This document shows, piece by piece, positions 1 to 8,320 of a stretch of DNA of 12,099 nt. The position numbers and the translations under genes are program-made. The stretch comes from an uncultured Parasphingopyxis sp. (GTDB taxonomy: Bacteria; Pseudomonadota; Alphaproteobacteria; Sphingomonadales; Sphingomonadaceae), in contig CAJQMX010000287.1 in the NCBI GenBank assembly GCA_905479515.1, positions 1-12,099 of the forward strand, read 5' to 3'. The first letter of the stretch is position 1. Each line of letters opens with the position of its first letter. The notes beneath the pieces are model-generated. The model was not told where the DNA came from and ran no database searches. It worked only from the letters and a program-made list of their open reading frames with translations.

Positions 1-19
1 CATTCCGGCTTAGAAACGG
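1..19. other. window edge downstream of the PLD-like gene
   Basis: Only 19 bases follow the PLD-like stop codon. On the minus strand an ATG lies at the very edge (positions 3-1), which could be the start of the next gene, but it has no convincing Shine-Dalgarno sequence and no codons after it can be read. No hairpin followed by a T-run is visible here, so transcription may continue to the left. Confidence 0.3.
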
Positions 20-1720
20 CTAGACCATATTATCTGGAACATAGAATCGCGAACTGCCGAAACGGCGCGCGCGCCCGCGTTGATAGGGCACAATAAACCC
101 GCGCCGCTCATCGGGATCGCCCAGACGGTTTTTCTCTGCCAGGCTACGCCAGTCCGCCAATCCAGAGTCGGATGACAGCGCACCGTCTGAAAGGCGGGAC
201 CATAGCTGCCCACGAAACTCTGCAATTGCCCCATCTTCCTGGCTCCATAAAAAGCCCAGTTCGGTGTCCCAATCAAAGCTGCGGCCGTTGATATTGGCAG
301 AGGACATCAGACACGCTTCCGTATCAGCGATCAGCAATTTCGCATGAATATAGATTATCCCGGACCCAAAGGCGGTTCCGCGGCTATCCGCATAATCATC
401 CTCGGCATCATCGGCCGGTTCATCGCGAACCAATGTGAACAATCCCACCCGCTCAGGCCCTGCAGCTTTGAGAATTCGGCTCAAGGCTTTGGCCTGAAGA
501 TATTCGCCATGGCGATGGGCGGGATTATCCCCGTCTCCCAGAAACGCGATTTCCTCCGGAACATTGGCGATCACGATCACAACTTCCAGCGCCGGATTGC
601 GCCGCAAGCTCTCTAAGACCCAGTCGGCGGCCGCTTGAGACCTGAAAAACTGTGCTTCAATATAAAGCAATTTCTGCGCCGACCGGATCAGATTGCGATG
701 GGCGATCTTCAGTTCGCATATATCCGTCACCGGCCCGAGTGCGAAAATGGATGATGCATCGCGTGATCGGGTCCGCAACAGCTGAGTGGCCGCCCCGCCC
801 TCACCAACCGGATCAACGGCTTCTCCTGAAGCAATCTCATCAAGCGGCCCAGCCGCAATGATACGCGAAGTATCATGGGTCCATTGATCAACAATCTCGC
901 AAAAACGCGGCAGCTCCATATTCCAGAGTTCAGCGAAATTTCGCGCTGCATCAGTCACAATAGGGCCCTCGACAAAAGCCGAGATATCGTGCCAGGTTTC
1001 GTCCGCTGGCCGGTCATGATCAGCGTCGTCCCAGCGGCGCTCATCCAGATCCAGCCCCCCGATAAAGGCGGCTTTCGCATCTATAATCGCGCATTTCTGG
1101 TGATAGGTGGCTGGCCACAAGCGCGGCGGCGGGCCCGGCTTCCACCCTGCCGGCAAGTCATCTTTCCAGAGCAGCCAGCGCCAAAGACCAGGGCGGACAT
1201 CAAAAATGCTTCGAATATGATCGGATTTGCCAAGGAGACGGCGGATAAGGCGGCGAACACGCTGGCGCAGCGCCAGCCGCAACATCTGCCGCCAAAACCA
1301 ACCGATCTCTCCGACATGCTGGACAACCATGATCTGCAACCGGCCCTGTTCTGTATCGGTCAGTTCAGCCCGTAAATCCTGGATCTGGTTAAAGCTGCTC
1401 CATGATCCAGCATGCAACTCGTTCGCCATGACGGGTTCGAAATCGGCCAACAACATGCGCACCTCGACACCGCGTTTGACCGTATCAAGGATAAGCGCCG
1501 CCCAGTCTTCAAGACCCTTGGCCCGTGCAGCGTCCGATCGTAATTTCGTCGAGGGATCAAAGATCCGGAACGCAAGCCAGACATGATGCTCCGCGATGAG
1601 CATCTGTTCTTCCAGCCTCGGATACATTTCTGCGGAATCGATCAGCGGTTTCACCCGGCACCCGTCACGGACCGGGAATCCCTCCCCTTCCTCATCGAGG
1701 AAGAGTGTGTCGCGATTCAA
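20..1720 (-). CDS. phospholipase D-like protein with two HKD motifs
   Basis: A 566-residue phospholipase D superfamily protein, expected to hydrolyse or transfer phosphodiester head groups of phospholipids through a phosphohistidine intermediate. Two complete HxKxxxxD motifs are visible: H207-K209-D214 (YHQKCAIID, followed by FIGGLDLDERRW) and H459-K461-D466 (IHAKLLIAD, followed by SSANINGRS). The segment ETWHDISAFVEGP (241-253) matches the conserved block after the first HKD in plant-type and bacterial PLDs. The length fits a complete two-domain enzyme. A strongly basic, Trp/Leu-containing stretch (about 142-165) could bind membrane. I see no Sec or Tat signal peptide, so it is probably cytoplasmic or peripheral on the inner membrane. 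The start is TTG (TTGAATCGC) and overlaps the tatC stop by four bases, implying translational coupling. Substrate is unknown; cardiolipin synthase-like activity is an alternative. Confidence 0.9.
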   Translation of the reverse strand: MNRDTLFLDEEGEGFPVRDGCRVKPLIDSAEMYPRLEEQMLIAEHHVWLAFRIFDPSTKLRSDAARAKGLEDWAALILDTVKRGVEVRMLLADFEPVMANELHAGSWSSFNQIQDLRAELTDTEQGRLQIMVVQHVGEIGWFWRQMLRLALRQRVRRLIRRLLGKSDHIRSIFDVRPGLWRWLLWKDDLPAGWKPGPPPRLWPATYHQKCAIIDAKAAFIGGLDLDERRWDDADHDRPADETWHDISAFVEGPIVTDAARNFAELWNMELPRFCEIVDQWTHDTSRIIAAGPLDEIASGEAVDPVGEGGAATQLLRTRSRDASSIFALGPVTDICELKIAHRNLIRSAQKLLYIEAQFFRSQAAADWVLESLRRNPALEVVIVIANVPEEIAFLGDGDNPAHRHGEYLQAKALSRILKAAGPERVGLFTLVRDEPADDAEDDYADSRGTAFGSGIIYIHAKLLIADTEACLMSSANINGRSFDWDTELGFLWSQEDGAIAEFRGQLWSRLSDGALSSDSGLADWRSLAEKNRLGDPDERRGFIVPYQRGRARRFGSSRFYVPDNMV

Positions 1721-2511
1721 GTCGCCTGATCCTTTTTGCTGCGCTTGTCCGTGAACCAGATAATCAGGAGTGTCATTTCAAAGAGCAGCAACAGCGGAAC
1801 AGCAAGCATGAGCTGGGTGACCGGATCGGGCGGCGTAAAGACCGCGGCAAGGATGAAAACGCCGACAATAATATATTTGCGCGCGCGGATCAGCTGGGCC
1901 CGGCTCACAAGCCCGGCCCGGTTCAGCAACAGCAGCAGGACCGGCAATAGAAAGGCCAGACCGAAAACGATGATGAAACGCATGACCAGTGACAGATATT
2001 CCCCGATCGCGGGCAGCGCCTCCTGATCCAGTCCGCTCACCTCTCCCTGATACCCGAGGAAGAATTCGAACGCCAAAGGCATGACGACGAAATAGGCCAG
2101 CGACGCGCCCAGCGTGAACAGGATTGGTGTTGCTACCAGGAAGGGCAGAAACGCACCGCGCTCATTCTTGTACAATCCGGGCGCGACAAACAGCCATATC
2201 TGGCAGGCGATCAACGGAAATGCGATTACGAAGGCCCCGAATATGCCAACTTTGATTTCCACGAAAAACGCTTCGTATAGCTGGGTGTAGATTAGCCTAC
2301 CTTGCCCCGGCGGAAAGGCTTCCTCCAAAGGGCGGACCAGAAACGCAAAAATCTCGCTTGCGAAATAGAAGCAAAAGCCGAACGCGATGACGAACCCGAG
2401 AACACACCATAACAGGCGGTTTCGCAATTCTATCAGGTGATCGAGCAACGGCGCCGTGCTCGCATCGACTTCGTCCACCTCTTCAATGTCTGTCTGCGGC
2501 TCGGTGCTCAT
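1717..2511 (-). CDS. tatC: Sec-independent translocase subunit TatC
   Basis: The polytopic core of the twin-arginine translocase, which with TatB recognises RR signal peptides of folded proteins in the inner membrane. The 264-residue protein has the expected six membrane segments (about 33-53, 86-106, 121-146, 172-197, 211-227, 231-254). The family signature HLIELRNRL is at 25-33, in the cytoplasmic N-terminus that contacts the signal peptide, and FTPPDPVTQ is at 225-233 before the last helix. The N-terminus carries an acidic extension (about residues 1-19) ahead of the signature. Its ATG overlaps the tatB stop (ATGA), and its own stop overlaps the TTG start of the PLD-like gene. The order tatA-tatB-tatC is the standard one. 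Very secure. Confidence 0.97.
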   Translation of the reverse strand: MSTEPQTDIEEVDEVDASTAPLLDHLIELRNRLLWCVLGFVIAFGFCFYFASEIFAFLVRPLEEAFPPGQGRLIYTQLYEAFFVEIKVGIFGAFVIAFPLIACQIWLFVAPGLYKNERGAFLPFLVATPILFTLGASLAYFVVMPLAFEFFLGYQGEVSGLDQEALPAIGEYLSLVMRFIIVFGLAFLLPVLLLLLNRAGLVSRAQLIRARKYIIVGVFILAAVFTPPDPVTQLMLAVPLLLLFEMTLLIIWFTDKRSKKDQAT

Positions 2512-2996
2512 GGCTTGTCACCAAATAAATCGATCTGCGAAGAATCCTCTTCCGCCGCGGGATCGGGTTCTGATGATGGTTGCGGAGCAGGACGGCTCTC
2601 TCTCGAAGAAATATCTCCCGCTTCATCCGTCGCAATCTGCTTGAGCGGCTTCATCACCCCATCAGGCTTGTCGGGGGATGGCTTGGCCTTGGGCTCTGCA
2701 ACCGCATGGCCTTCATCCTTATCCTGATCGTCTTCCGGAGAATCAGATCCGTCCTCGCCGGGCGGATGTTTTGCCATGATATCGGCGTTTCTCTTCTCCC
2801 AATCCTTTTCATGGCCTTCCATCTCCGCTTCGCGGATCATCGAATCCAGGCTAAACCGAAACTGATTGGTAAAACTGCGCAACTGCCCAATGACCCGCCC
2901 GACACCGCGCAGCGCCGCAGGCAAGTCTTTTGGTCCGATAACGACAAGCGCCACTATCGCAACAAGCAGGAGTTCGGCTGCACCGATATCGAACAT
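2508..2996 (-). CDS. tatB: Sec-independent translocase subunit TatB
   Basis: TatB pairs with TatC to form the signal-peptide receptor of the Tat system. The 162-residue protein has the expected plan: a short N-terminal membrane helix (about 6-20), the conserved VIGPKDLP hinge at 19-26, an amphipathic helix (about 26-60), then a long disordered tail rich in Asp, Glu, Pro and Ser. The GPKDLP motif separates it from TatA, which has FG at the same hinge. Its ATG at 2996 is preceded by GAGG about 13 bases upstream, a rather long spacing. It follows tatA by 65 bases, the largest gap inside the tat cluster, and overlaps tatC by four bases. Confidence 0.95.
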   Translation of the reverse strand: MFDIGAAELLLVAIVALVVIGPKDLPAALRGVGRVIGQLRSFTNQFRFSLDSMIREAEMEGHEKDWEKRNADIMAKHPPGEDGSDSPEDDQDKDEGHAVAEPKAKPSPDKPDGVMKPLKQIATDEAGDISSRESRPAPQPSSEPDPAAEEDSSQIDLFGDKP

Positions 2997-3028
2997 AGGC
3001 GCTTCGCTACCTCAATGGCCGGAATTCA

Positions 3029-3047
3029 CGCATCCCAAATGGGCACG
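3029..3047 (-). other. small hairpin between tatA and tatB
   Basis: In the tatA-tatB gap the minus-strand transcript can fold CGUGCCC against GGGAUGCG, with two G-U pairs, one bulged A and an AUUU loop. No U-run follows, so it is not an ordinary terminator. It could stabilise the upstream tatA message or attenuate tatB, since TatA is needed in excess over TatB in known Tat systems. A stem this short could also arise by chance. Confidence 0.25.
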
Positions 3048-3061
3048 CGCGGGACACAGTG

Positions 3062-3313
3062 TCAGCTGGCGCTATCTTCGCGCGTAGCTTCCACCGTTGT
3101 TTCCGAAGCCGGTGTGGCTGGCGGCGAAGACGAGATACGGGGAGCTTCCGACGATGAGGCGCTCGAATCGCTCTCATCTTCATCTTTCAGGCCCCGTTTG
3201 AAGCTGGTGATACCCTTACCAAGATCACCCATCATCCCGGAAATACGGCCACGACCGAACAGAACGATGATAACCACAGCGACAATTGCAATCTGCCAAA
3301 TACCTGGCGACAT
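3062..3313 (-). CDS. tatA: Sec-independent translocase subunit TatA
   Basis: TatA oligomerises at the TatBC receptor to form the passage for folded RR-signal proteins. The 83-residue protein has an N-terminal membrane helix (about 5-19), the diagnostic Phe-Gly hinge (F19-G20 in LFGRGRI), and an amphipathic helix containing MGDLGKGITSFKRGLKDE (28-45), the classic TatA/E block. The tail (46-83) is Ser/Thr/Pro rich and low in complexity, as usual for the family. The ATG at 3313 has a good Shine-Dalgarno sequence (AGGAGA, about 7 bases upstream). It lies 26 bases after scpB, so the scp and tat genes probably share a transcript. Confidence 0.96.
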   Translation of the reverse strand: MSPGIWQIAIVAVVIIVLFGRGRISGMMGDLGKGITSFKRGLKDEDESDSSASSSEAPRISSSPPATPASETTVEATREDSAS

Positions 3314-3339
3314 AATAGTTCTCCTATTTACACGCCTAG

Positions 3340-3918
3340 TTAGTCATCCTGTTCGGCGGATTCCAGCTCAAGCTCTTCGAGCGCGGCATCCACAGGATCG
3401 AGCAGCCCGGCAGCTTTGAGATCCTCAAGGCCGGGTAGGTCGCGCCGAGTCTCTAACCCGAAATGAGAGAGAAAAACAGGGGTTGTTGCATAAATTAACG
3501 GTCTTCCCGGAGTTTCACGCCGACCAGCCGGGCGGACCCAGCCCGCTTCCATCAAAACATCAAGTGTGCCTTTGGAGATTTGCACGCCGCGAATGGACTC
3601 GATTTCGGCGCGGCTGACCGGCTCATGATAGGCGATTATGGCCAATGTTTCGGTAGCCGCCCTGCTCAGTTTGCGGGGTTCCTCGCGCTCCCGGCGCAGG
3701 ACATGGGCGAGATCGGGTGCGGTTTCGAAATGCCAACGCTTGCCGCGCTCGACAAGGCCAATGCCCCGCCCCGCATAATGGCCGGACAGTTCATCGAGAG
3801 CGGCACGGACATCGATCTCTTCGCCGACAGCCTGGGCAATATCGTTCAGCGTAAGCGCCTCTTCCGCCGCGAACAGCGCCGCTTCGACGGCACGGACATC
3901 ATCTGTGATCTCTGTCAT
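3340..3918 (-). CDS. scpB: segregation and condensation protein B (ScpB)
   Basis: ScpB is the dimeric winged-helix partner that, with ScpA and SMC, forms the condensin complex that compacts and segregates the chromosome. The 192-residue protein shows the family plan: a first winged helix (about 8-75) containing ALFAAEEALTLNDIA, then the second with the highly conserved segment ATETLAIIAYHEPVSRAEIESIRGV (88-112, the usual TLAIIAYxQPV…IRGV pattern) and RPLIYATTPVFLSHFGL. The C-terminus is acidic. Its ATG overlaps the scpA stop (ATGA), typical of the coupled scpA-scpB pair. Confidence 0.96.
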   Translation of the reverse strand: MTEITDDVRAVEAALFAAEEALTLNDIAQAVGEEIDVRAALDELSGHYAGRGIGLVERGKRWHFETAPDLAHVLRREREEPRKLSRAATETLAIIAYHEPVSRAEIESIRGVQISKGTLDVLMEAGWVRPAGRRETPGRPLIYATTPVFLSHFGLETRRDLPGLEDLKAAGLLDPVDAALEELELESAEQDD

Positions 3919-4685
3919 CTGCCTGTTCTCACCATAAGGTCGGAAAAATGATCGTCCTGCTGAAGCTCTGCCTTCCCCTGCCGCGCCAGTTCAAGGGCCG
4001 CGACAAAGCTCGAGGCCAGTGCGGATTTGCGATAGGCAAAATCGGCGCTGTCGGGGAGGAAACTTTCCAGTGTCGCCCAGTCGACGGATTGGCCGATCAT
4101 CCTTTCCAGCCGTTCCAGCGCCACTTCAAGCGTCATCACCGGGCGATGGGCGACAAAATGGACGGCCGGTTCAGTCCGCGCCCGCAACTGACCATAGGCC
4201 GCAATCAGATCATAAAGTTCGGCCTGCCAGCGGCTTTTCCGGACAACATGGATGCCCTCGGGCGCGCCGCGTAAAAACACGTCCCGGCCAATCCGGTCGC
4301 GCGCCATCAACCGCGCCCCGGCCTCCCGCATCGCGTTGAGGCGCTGCAATCGGAGCTGCAGCCTGAGCGCCAGTTCTTCGGGGCTCGGGTCATCCTGCTC
4401 GTCCTTGGGCAAGAGCAGACAGGATTTGAGATAGGCGAGCCATGCCGCCATCACGAGATAGTCAGCCGCGATTTCGAGCTTCAGTGCTTTGGCGTCGGTA
4501 ATGAAGGTCAGATATTGCTCGACCAGTTCGAGGATCGATATCTCCCGCAAGTCGACCTTCTGGGTGCGCGCAAGGCTAAGCAGCAGATCAAGCGGCCCCT
4601 CCCAGCCCTCAAGATCAAGGGTCAGCCGTTCCGCTGCCGCGACTTCCGGGGCCTCGTCGAAAACATCATCGCCATTGTCGCTCAT
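3915..4685 (-). CDS. scpA: segregation and condensation protein A (ScpA)
   Basis: ScpA is the kleisin that bridges the SMC heads and binds ScpB. The 256-residue protein begins with an acidic leader and then the kleisin signature LEGWEGPLDLLLSLARTQKVDL at 25-46 (family pattern F.GPLDLLL.LI...K.DI), followed by SILELVEQYL and ADYLVMAAWLAYLKSCLLLP, which are also conserved. The C-terminal winged-helix region that contacts SMC (about 180-245) is present, so the length is normal. Its ATG overlaps the nagZ stop (ATGA) and its stop overlaps scpB. The nagZ-scpA-scpB-tatA order recurs in Alphaproteobacteria as far as I recall. Confidence 0.95.
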   Translation of the reverse strand: MSDNGDDVFDEAPEVAAAERLTLDLEGWEGPLDLLLSLARTQKVDLREISILELVEQYLTFITDAKALKLEIAADYLVMAAWLAYLKSCLLLPKDEQDDPSPEELALRLQLRLQRLNAMREAGARLMARDRIGRDVFLRGAPEGIHVVRKSRWQAELYDLIAAYGQLRARTEPAVHFVAHRPVMTLEVALERLERMIGQSVDWATLESFLPDSADFAYRKSALASSFVAALELARQGKAELQQDDHFSDLMVRTGR

Positions 4686-5689
4686 GCCAGCGCCAACAGG
4701 CTGTCGCGCTTGTCAATCAATGCGGCAAGCGCATCTGCGTTTCGGGCTGGCCGAATACTCTCCATTGCCCGGTCGAGGCGTGCGCGAGACACAGCGGAAA
4801 TATCATCGAGAAGCGCCACCGTCGCCTTCATCTCATCCATGCGCGCCCAGCAATTGAGCGCGATATCGCAGCCAGCGTCAACCACAGCCACAGCCCGGTG
4901 CGCGGGATCCCCATCGAGCGCCTGCATATCAAGGTCATCGGAAAAAAGCAGTCCATCAAACCCGATCTCGCCGCGAATGATATTGGTGATAACTGTCGGG
5001 GACAGAGTCGCGCAGCGCTCGCTATCCCATGCCTCAAAGACGATATGCGCGGTCATCGCCATTGTCGCATTTGCCAAGGACTTGAATGGCGCGATATCGA
5101 TAGCGAGTTCCTCGGCGGATGCCGTTACGCGCGGCAAGGCCTTATGCGTATCGACCATCGCACGGCCATGGCCGGGAATATGTTTGACGATTCCCGCCAC
5201 CCCTGCATCAGCGAGTCCGTCGAGTACAGCCCGGCCAAGCGCAGCGACGCGCATCGGTTCAAACCCCAGCGCACGATCACCGATAACGTCATGCGCGCCG
5301 GGCTGGCGGACATCGAGCAGCGGCAGGCAATCGACAGTGATCCCGCATTCGGCGAGGGTGAGCCCGATCGCGTGCGCATTGCTGCGCGCGGCTTCGATCG
5401 CCGACATGGGGGCTTTTTCATAGAGCGCGTCAAACTTCGCCCATGGCGGAAATTCGGGCCAGACAGGCGGCTTCATGCGGGTTACCCGCCCGCCTTCCTG
5501 GTCGATCAGGATCGGGACATTTTCGCGGCCTGAAACTTCGCGCAATTCATCCGTCAGCGCGCGGAGCTGGTCACGGTCTATGACATTGCGGGCAAAGAGA
5601 ATATAGCCAGCCGGATCGCAATCGCGAAACAGCGCACGTTCTTCGTCATTCAGCGTTTCCGCGGCAATGCCAAAGACTACGGGCTTCAT
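4682..5689 (-). CDS. nagZ: beta-N-acetylhexosaminidase NagZ (GH3)
   Basis: A cytoplasmic glycoside hydrolase family 3 enzyme that removes GlcNAc from GlcNAc-anhydroMur-peptides during peptidoglycan recycling. With the start at 5689 it has 335 residues, normal for single-domain NagZ. Visible landmarks are DQEGGRV (63-69), the loop KHIPGHGRAMVDTH (169-182) that carries the D180/H182 acid-base pair, and FSDDLDM (249-255) with the likely nucleophile D251. I chose the ATG at 5689 because homology to GH3 begins there (MKPVVFGIA); an in-frame TTG at 5725 would add 12 residues that look non-conserved. The Shine-Dalgarno sequence before 5689 is weak (AAGAGAG). In some bacteria NagZ products control AmpC beta-lactamase; nothing here shows that link. 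Confidence 0.95.
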   Translation of the reverse strand: MKPVVFGIAAETLNDEERALFRDCDPAGYILFARNVIDRDQLRALTDELREVSGRENVPILIDQEGGRVTRMKPPVWPEFPPWAKFDALYEKAPMSAIEAARSNAHAIGLTLAECGITVDCLPLLDVRQPGAHDVIGDRALGFEPMRVAALGRAVLDGLADAGVAGIVKHIPGHGRAMVDTHKALPRVTASAEELAIDIAPFKSLANATMAMTAHIVFEAWDSERCATLSPTVITNIIRGEIGFDGLLFSDDLDMQALDGDPAHRAVAVVDAGCDIALNCWARMDEMKATVALLDDISAVSRARLDRAMESIRPARNADALAALIDKRDSLLALA

Positions 5690-5736
5690 TCGGCTCTCTT
5701 GGTTGACGGTCTCGTTTACGCCCAACGGGGTCTAAA

Positions 5737-6504
5737 CTAATTGACCACCACGCTGCACGCTTGCCCGGCATTGCGCAAGCTGGTGCACATCGAACGGGCC
5801 GCCTCGCGGGAGCTTGCAGCGGCGCGAAGACGGTATAATGTCCGGCCGCCCGCCTGCACCGAAGTGACGGTTTTCGTCAATGAACTCAATGCACTATTTT
5901 GTGAGCTCAACTGCGTCCAGGCGCTGTTGGCAGCCGCCTCGCTGGAAAATGCGCCAAGCTGGATAAGTCTGCCACTGGCGGCTGTTGCGCCGCTCGAAGA
6001 GGCCGCTGCAGTGCCGCTGGACGTGCGCGGTGCAGACTCGGCCAATTGGCGATTGCTGGCCGGGATTCGGGCGCTTGCCGCACCGTTTGGCTGGCCATCC
6101 GCACCATTGCCCGAATTTTCCCCTGCCGTTGAGGCGACCCGGGTTCCGGAAACCGGTTCCTCGGGTGTCGCGCTCCGGTCAATCCGGCCTTCAGGACTTC
6201 CGCCTGCACTCGCGGCGAAAGCGGCGTCGCCTTCGCCTTCCACTTCCATTCCGCCGGCTTCGCTGGGCCGAACCCGGTAAGCCTCTTCAGGTGCCGCGAT
6301 AAGCTCTGCACCATCAGGTGCCGCACCGCTTTCCCCCCGCATCCACAATATCCCGGCGATAATGAGGACGATCACCACGAGCACGCCGAGAATGCCGCCG
6401 ACCAGCGTCAAAAGGCCAACGCCTTCATCCTCATCCTCTTCGACCGCCTCAAGCCAGGGAAGGCGTTCTTCTTCGCGTGCGTCCAGCGCGTCATCGTTAC
6501 TCAT
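5737..6504 (-). CDS. membrane-anchored SPOR-domain protein
   Basis: A 255-residue bitopic protein: an acidic cytoplasmic N-terminus (1-29), one membrane helix (about 30-54), a long low-complexity Ala/Ser/Gly/Pro linker (about 58-176) and a C-terminal SPOR domain (about 178-254, beginning GRLIQLGAFSSEAAA and ending with a Cys-containing strand). SPOR domains bind glycan strands stripped of stem peptides and usually place proteins at the division septum. This plan resembles FtsN or DedD, but I do not assign either name. GAGGAG lies 8 bases before the ATG at 6504, which supports that start over the GTG one codon upstream. The start overlaps the argS stop. Two cysteines, C230 and C240, sit in the SPOR domain and could form a disulphide in the periplasm. 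Confidence 0.88.
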   Translation of the reverse strand: MSNDDALDAREEERLPWLEAVEEDEDEGVGLLTLVGGILGVLVVIVLIIAGILWMRGESGAAPDGAELIAAPEEAYRVRPSEAGGMEVEGEGDAAFAASAGGSPEGRIDRSATPEEPVSGTRVASTAGENSGNGADGQPNGAASARIPASNRQLAESAPRTSSGTAAASSSGATAASGRLIQLGAFSSEAAANSAWTQLSSQNSALSSLTKTVTSVQAGGRTLYRLRAAASSREAARSMCTSLRNAGQACSVVVN

Positions 6505-8240
6505 CACTCTAACTCCTCAACGGCCTCAACCCCCATGATCGCAAGGCCATTGCGTATGATTTGCCCGATTCCGGCCGCCAACGCCAGCCGTGCACGCGTC
6601 AAATCCGCATCATTAACCACCAATAGCCGCTTATCGGGATGATCATTGCCGCGATTCCACAGGGCATGGAATTCGGCCGCAAGATCAAACAGGTAAAAGG
6701 CGATCCGGTGCGGCTCATAGGCACCGGCAGCGGCCTCCACGATGCGCGGAAATTGCGCCGCGCGCTTAACGAGCGCCAGTTCCTCGCTATCGAGCAGGCC
6801 AAGATCAGCCTCACCGCCAATATCAATCCCTTCAGCTTCAGCCTTGCGATGCACGGAGCGAATCCGTGCATGGGCATATTGCACATAAAATACCGGATTA
6901 TCTTTCGATGCCTCGACCACCTTGGCGAAATCGAAATCCATCTGCGCATCGGCCTTGCGGGTCAGCATGGTGAAGCGGACAACATCCTTGCCAACCTCTT
7001 CAACGACATCGGCAAGCGTCACGAAGCTGCCCGAGCGTTTGGACATTTTCACTGGCTCGCCGTCGCGCAGCAGCCCAACCATCTGGACGAGTTTGACGTC
7101 GAACTCTTTCTTACCCTGGGTGAGCGCGGCAACGGCGGCCTTGATCCGCTTTACCGTTCCCGAATGGTCCGCGCCCCAGATGTCGATCAGTATGTCAGCC
7201 GTTTCGCTCTTCTGGAAATGATAGGCCAGATCATTGCCGAAATAGGTCCAGCTGCCATCCGATTTGCGGATCGGCCGATCCTGATCATCGCCAAATTCGG
7301 TGGATTTGAACAAGGGCAGCTCAACCGGCTCCCAGTCATCCAGTACCTTGCCCTTGGGCATTTCCAGTTCGCCGTCATAGACGAGCCCGCGCGCGCGGAG
7401 CTCCGCCTCGGCGGCTTGCGGTTTGCCCGCCGCCTGCACATCGGCTTCTGACGCGAATATATCATGGCGAATACCGAGCAGCGCCAGATCAGCGCGGATC
7501 AGTTCCAGCATTGCAGCTACCGAGCGTTCGCGGAACGGCACCAGCCATTCGCTCTCATCGGCTTTTGCATAGGAATCGCCGAATTCCTTTGCCAGAGCCG
7601 CGCCAACCGGTTTCAGATAGTCCCCCGGATACAGGCCTTCTGGTATCTCGCCGACATCTTCGCCCAGCGCTTCGCGGTAGCGGATGTACGCCGAGCGCGC
7701 GAGCGTATCGACCTGCCCGCCCGCATCGTTGACATAATATTCGCGGATAACCTTATGACCGACATGTTCGAGCAGGCTCGCCAGTGCATCACCGACAACG
7801 GCGCCCCGGCAGTGCCCCATATGCAACGGCCCTGTCGGGTTGGCCGAGACATATTCGATATTGACCGTCTTGCCCGCGCCCATGGCCGATTTGCCATAAT
7901 CCGCACCCTCAGCAGCGATTGTGCGCAGCTCGTTCCGCCACGCATCCTCATCGAGGCGAATATTGATGAAACCGGGGCCGGCAATCTCTGCGCCGGACAC
8001 ACCATCCAGCCGCGCAAGTTTGGGCGCGATCAGCGCCGCCAGTTCACGCGGATTCTTGCCCGCTGCTTTTGAAAGCACCATTGCCGCGTTAGTCGCCAGA
8101 TCACCATGCGATGGATCGCGCGGCGGCTCGACGGCTACATTCTTGCGATCCAGCCCGGCGGGGATATCGCCCGCAGCCTCAAGCCGATCGAGAATGGCGC
8201 CGATATGCTCGGCAAACTGGGTGTAGAGGGTCACGTTCAA
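6504..8240 (-). CDS. argS: arginyl-tRNA synthetase
   Basis: A class I aminoacyl-tRNA synthetase that charges tRNA-Arg in the cytoplasm. With the TTG start it has 578 residues, normal for the family. The N-terminal additional domain is followed by VSANPTGPLHMGH (131-143), which holds the HIGH motif as HMGH. The KMSKS loop appears as KMSKR (398-402, PVKMSKRSGSF). A C-terminal anticodon-binding DALR-type domain includes NPVFYVQYAHARI (448-460) and ends near IMGVEAVEELE. The first codon is uncertain: TTG at 8240 or GTG two codons later at 8234. The GTG has GGA seven bases upstream and may be the true start; the change to the product is trivial. Confidence 0.97.
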   Translation of the reverse strand: MNVTLYTQFAEHIGAILDRLEAAGDIPAGLDRKNVAVEPPRDPSHGDLATNAAMVLSKAAGKNPRELAALIAPKLARLDGVSGAEIAGPGFINIRLDEDAWRNELRTIAAEGADYGKSAMGAGKTVNIEYVSANPTGPLHMGHCRGAVVGDALASLLEHVGHKVIREYYVNDAGGQVDTLARSAYIRYREALGEDVGEIPEGLYPGDYLKPVGAALAKEFGDSYAKADESEWLVPFRERSVAAMLELIRADLALLGIRHDIFASEADVQAAGKPQAAEAELRARGLVYDGELEMPKGKVLDDWEPVELPLFKSTEFGDDQDRPIRKSDGSWTYFGNDLAYHFQKSETADILIDIWGADHSGTVKRIKAAVAALTQGKKEFDVKLVQMVGLLRDGEPVKMSKRSGSFVTLADVVEEVGKDVVRFTMLTRKADAQMDFDFAKVVEASKDNPVFYVQYAHARIRSVHRKAEAEGIDIGGEADLGLLDSEELALVKRAAQFPRIVEAAAGAYEPHRIAFYLFDLAAEFHALWNRGNDHPDKRLLVVNDADLTRARLALAAGIGQIIRNGLAIMGVEAVEELE

Positions 8241-8320
8241 ATCCGTTCTTCAAACCAAGCCCGGGCGGATAGGCGATATCGACAGCTATTTGAAGCGCGA
8301 AGGACGCGAGACGCGCGAGG
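8241..8320. other. 80-base gap upstream of argS
   Basis: This is the only spacer that separates the peroxidase/ferritin insert from the argS block. On the minus strand it begins with a GC-rich stretch able to form a weak hairpin (GCGCG with CGCGC), but no U-run follows, so it is not a clear terminator. It also contains a short palindrome, CGATATCG. I find no convincing -35/-10 pair, so an argS promoter here is likely on grounds of layout but unproven. Confidence 0.3.

Noticed and set aside
2580..3419. Long plus-strand open frame of 279 codons opposite tatB and tatA
   Set aside because: It lies opposite two securely identified Tat genes, has no recognisable domain and no convincing ribosome binding site. 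It is explained by the GC-rich codon pattern of the real strand.
4515..5423. Plus-strand open frame of 302 codons opposite nagZ and scpA
   Set aside because: Its product is rich in Ser, Ala and Arg without a fold signature, while the other strand holds clear GH3 and kleisin motifs.
6639..7451. Plus-strand open frame of 270 codons opposite argS
   Set aside because: It is antisense to conserved arginyl-tRNA synthetase motifs and shows no independent family resemblance.
8241..8320. Intrinsic terminator after the 93-residue protein gene
   Set aside because: A weak GC-rich hairpin can be drawn but no run of U follows it on the transcribed strand.
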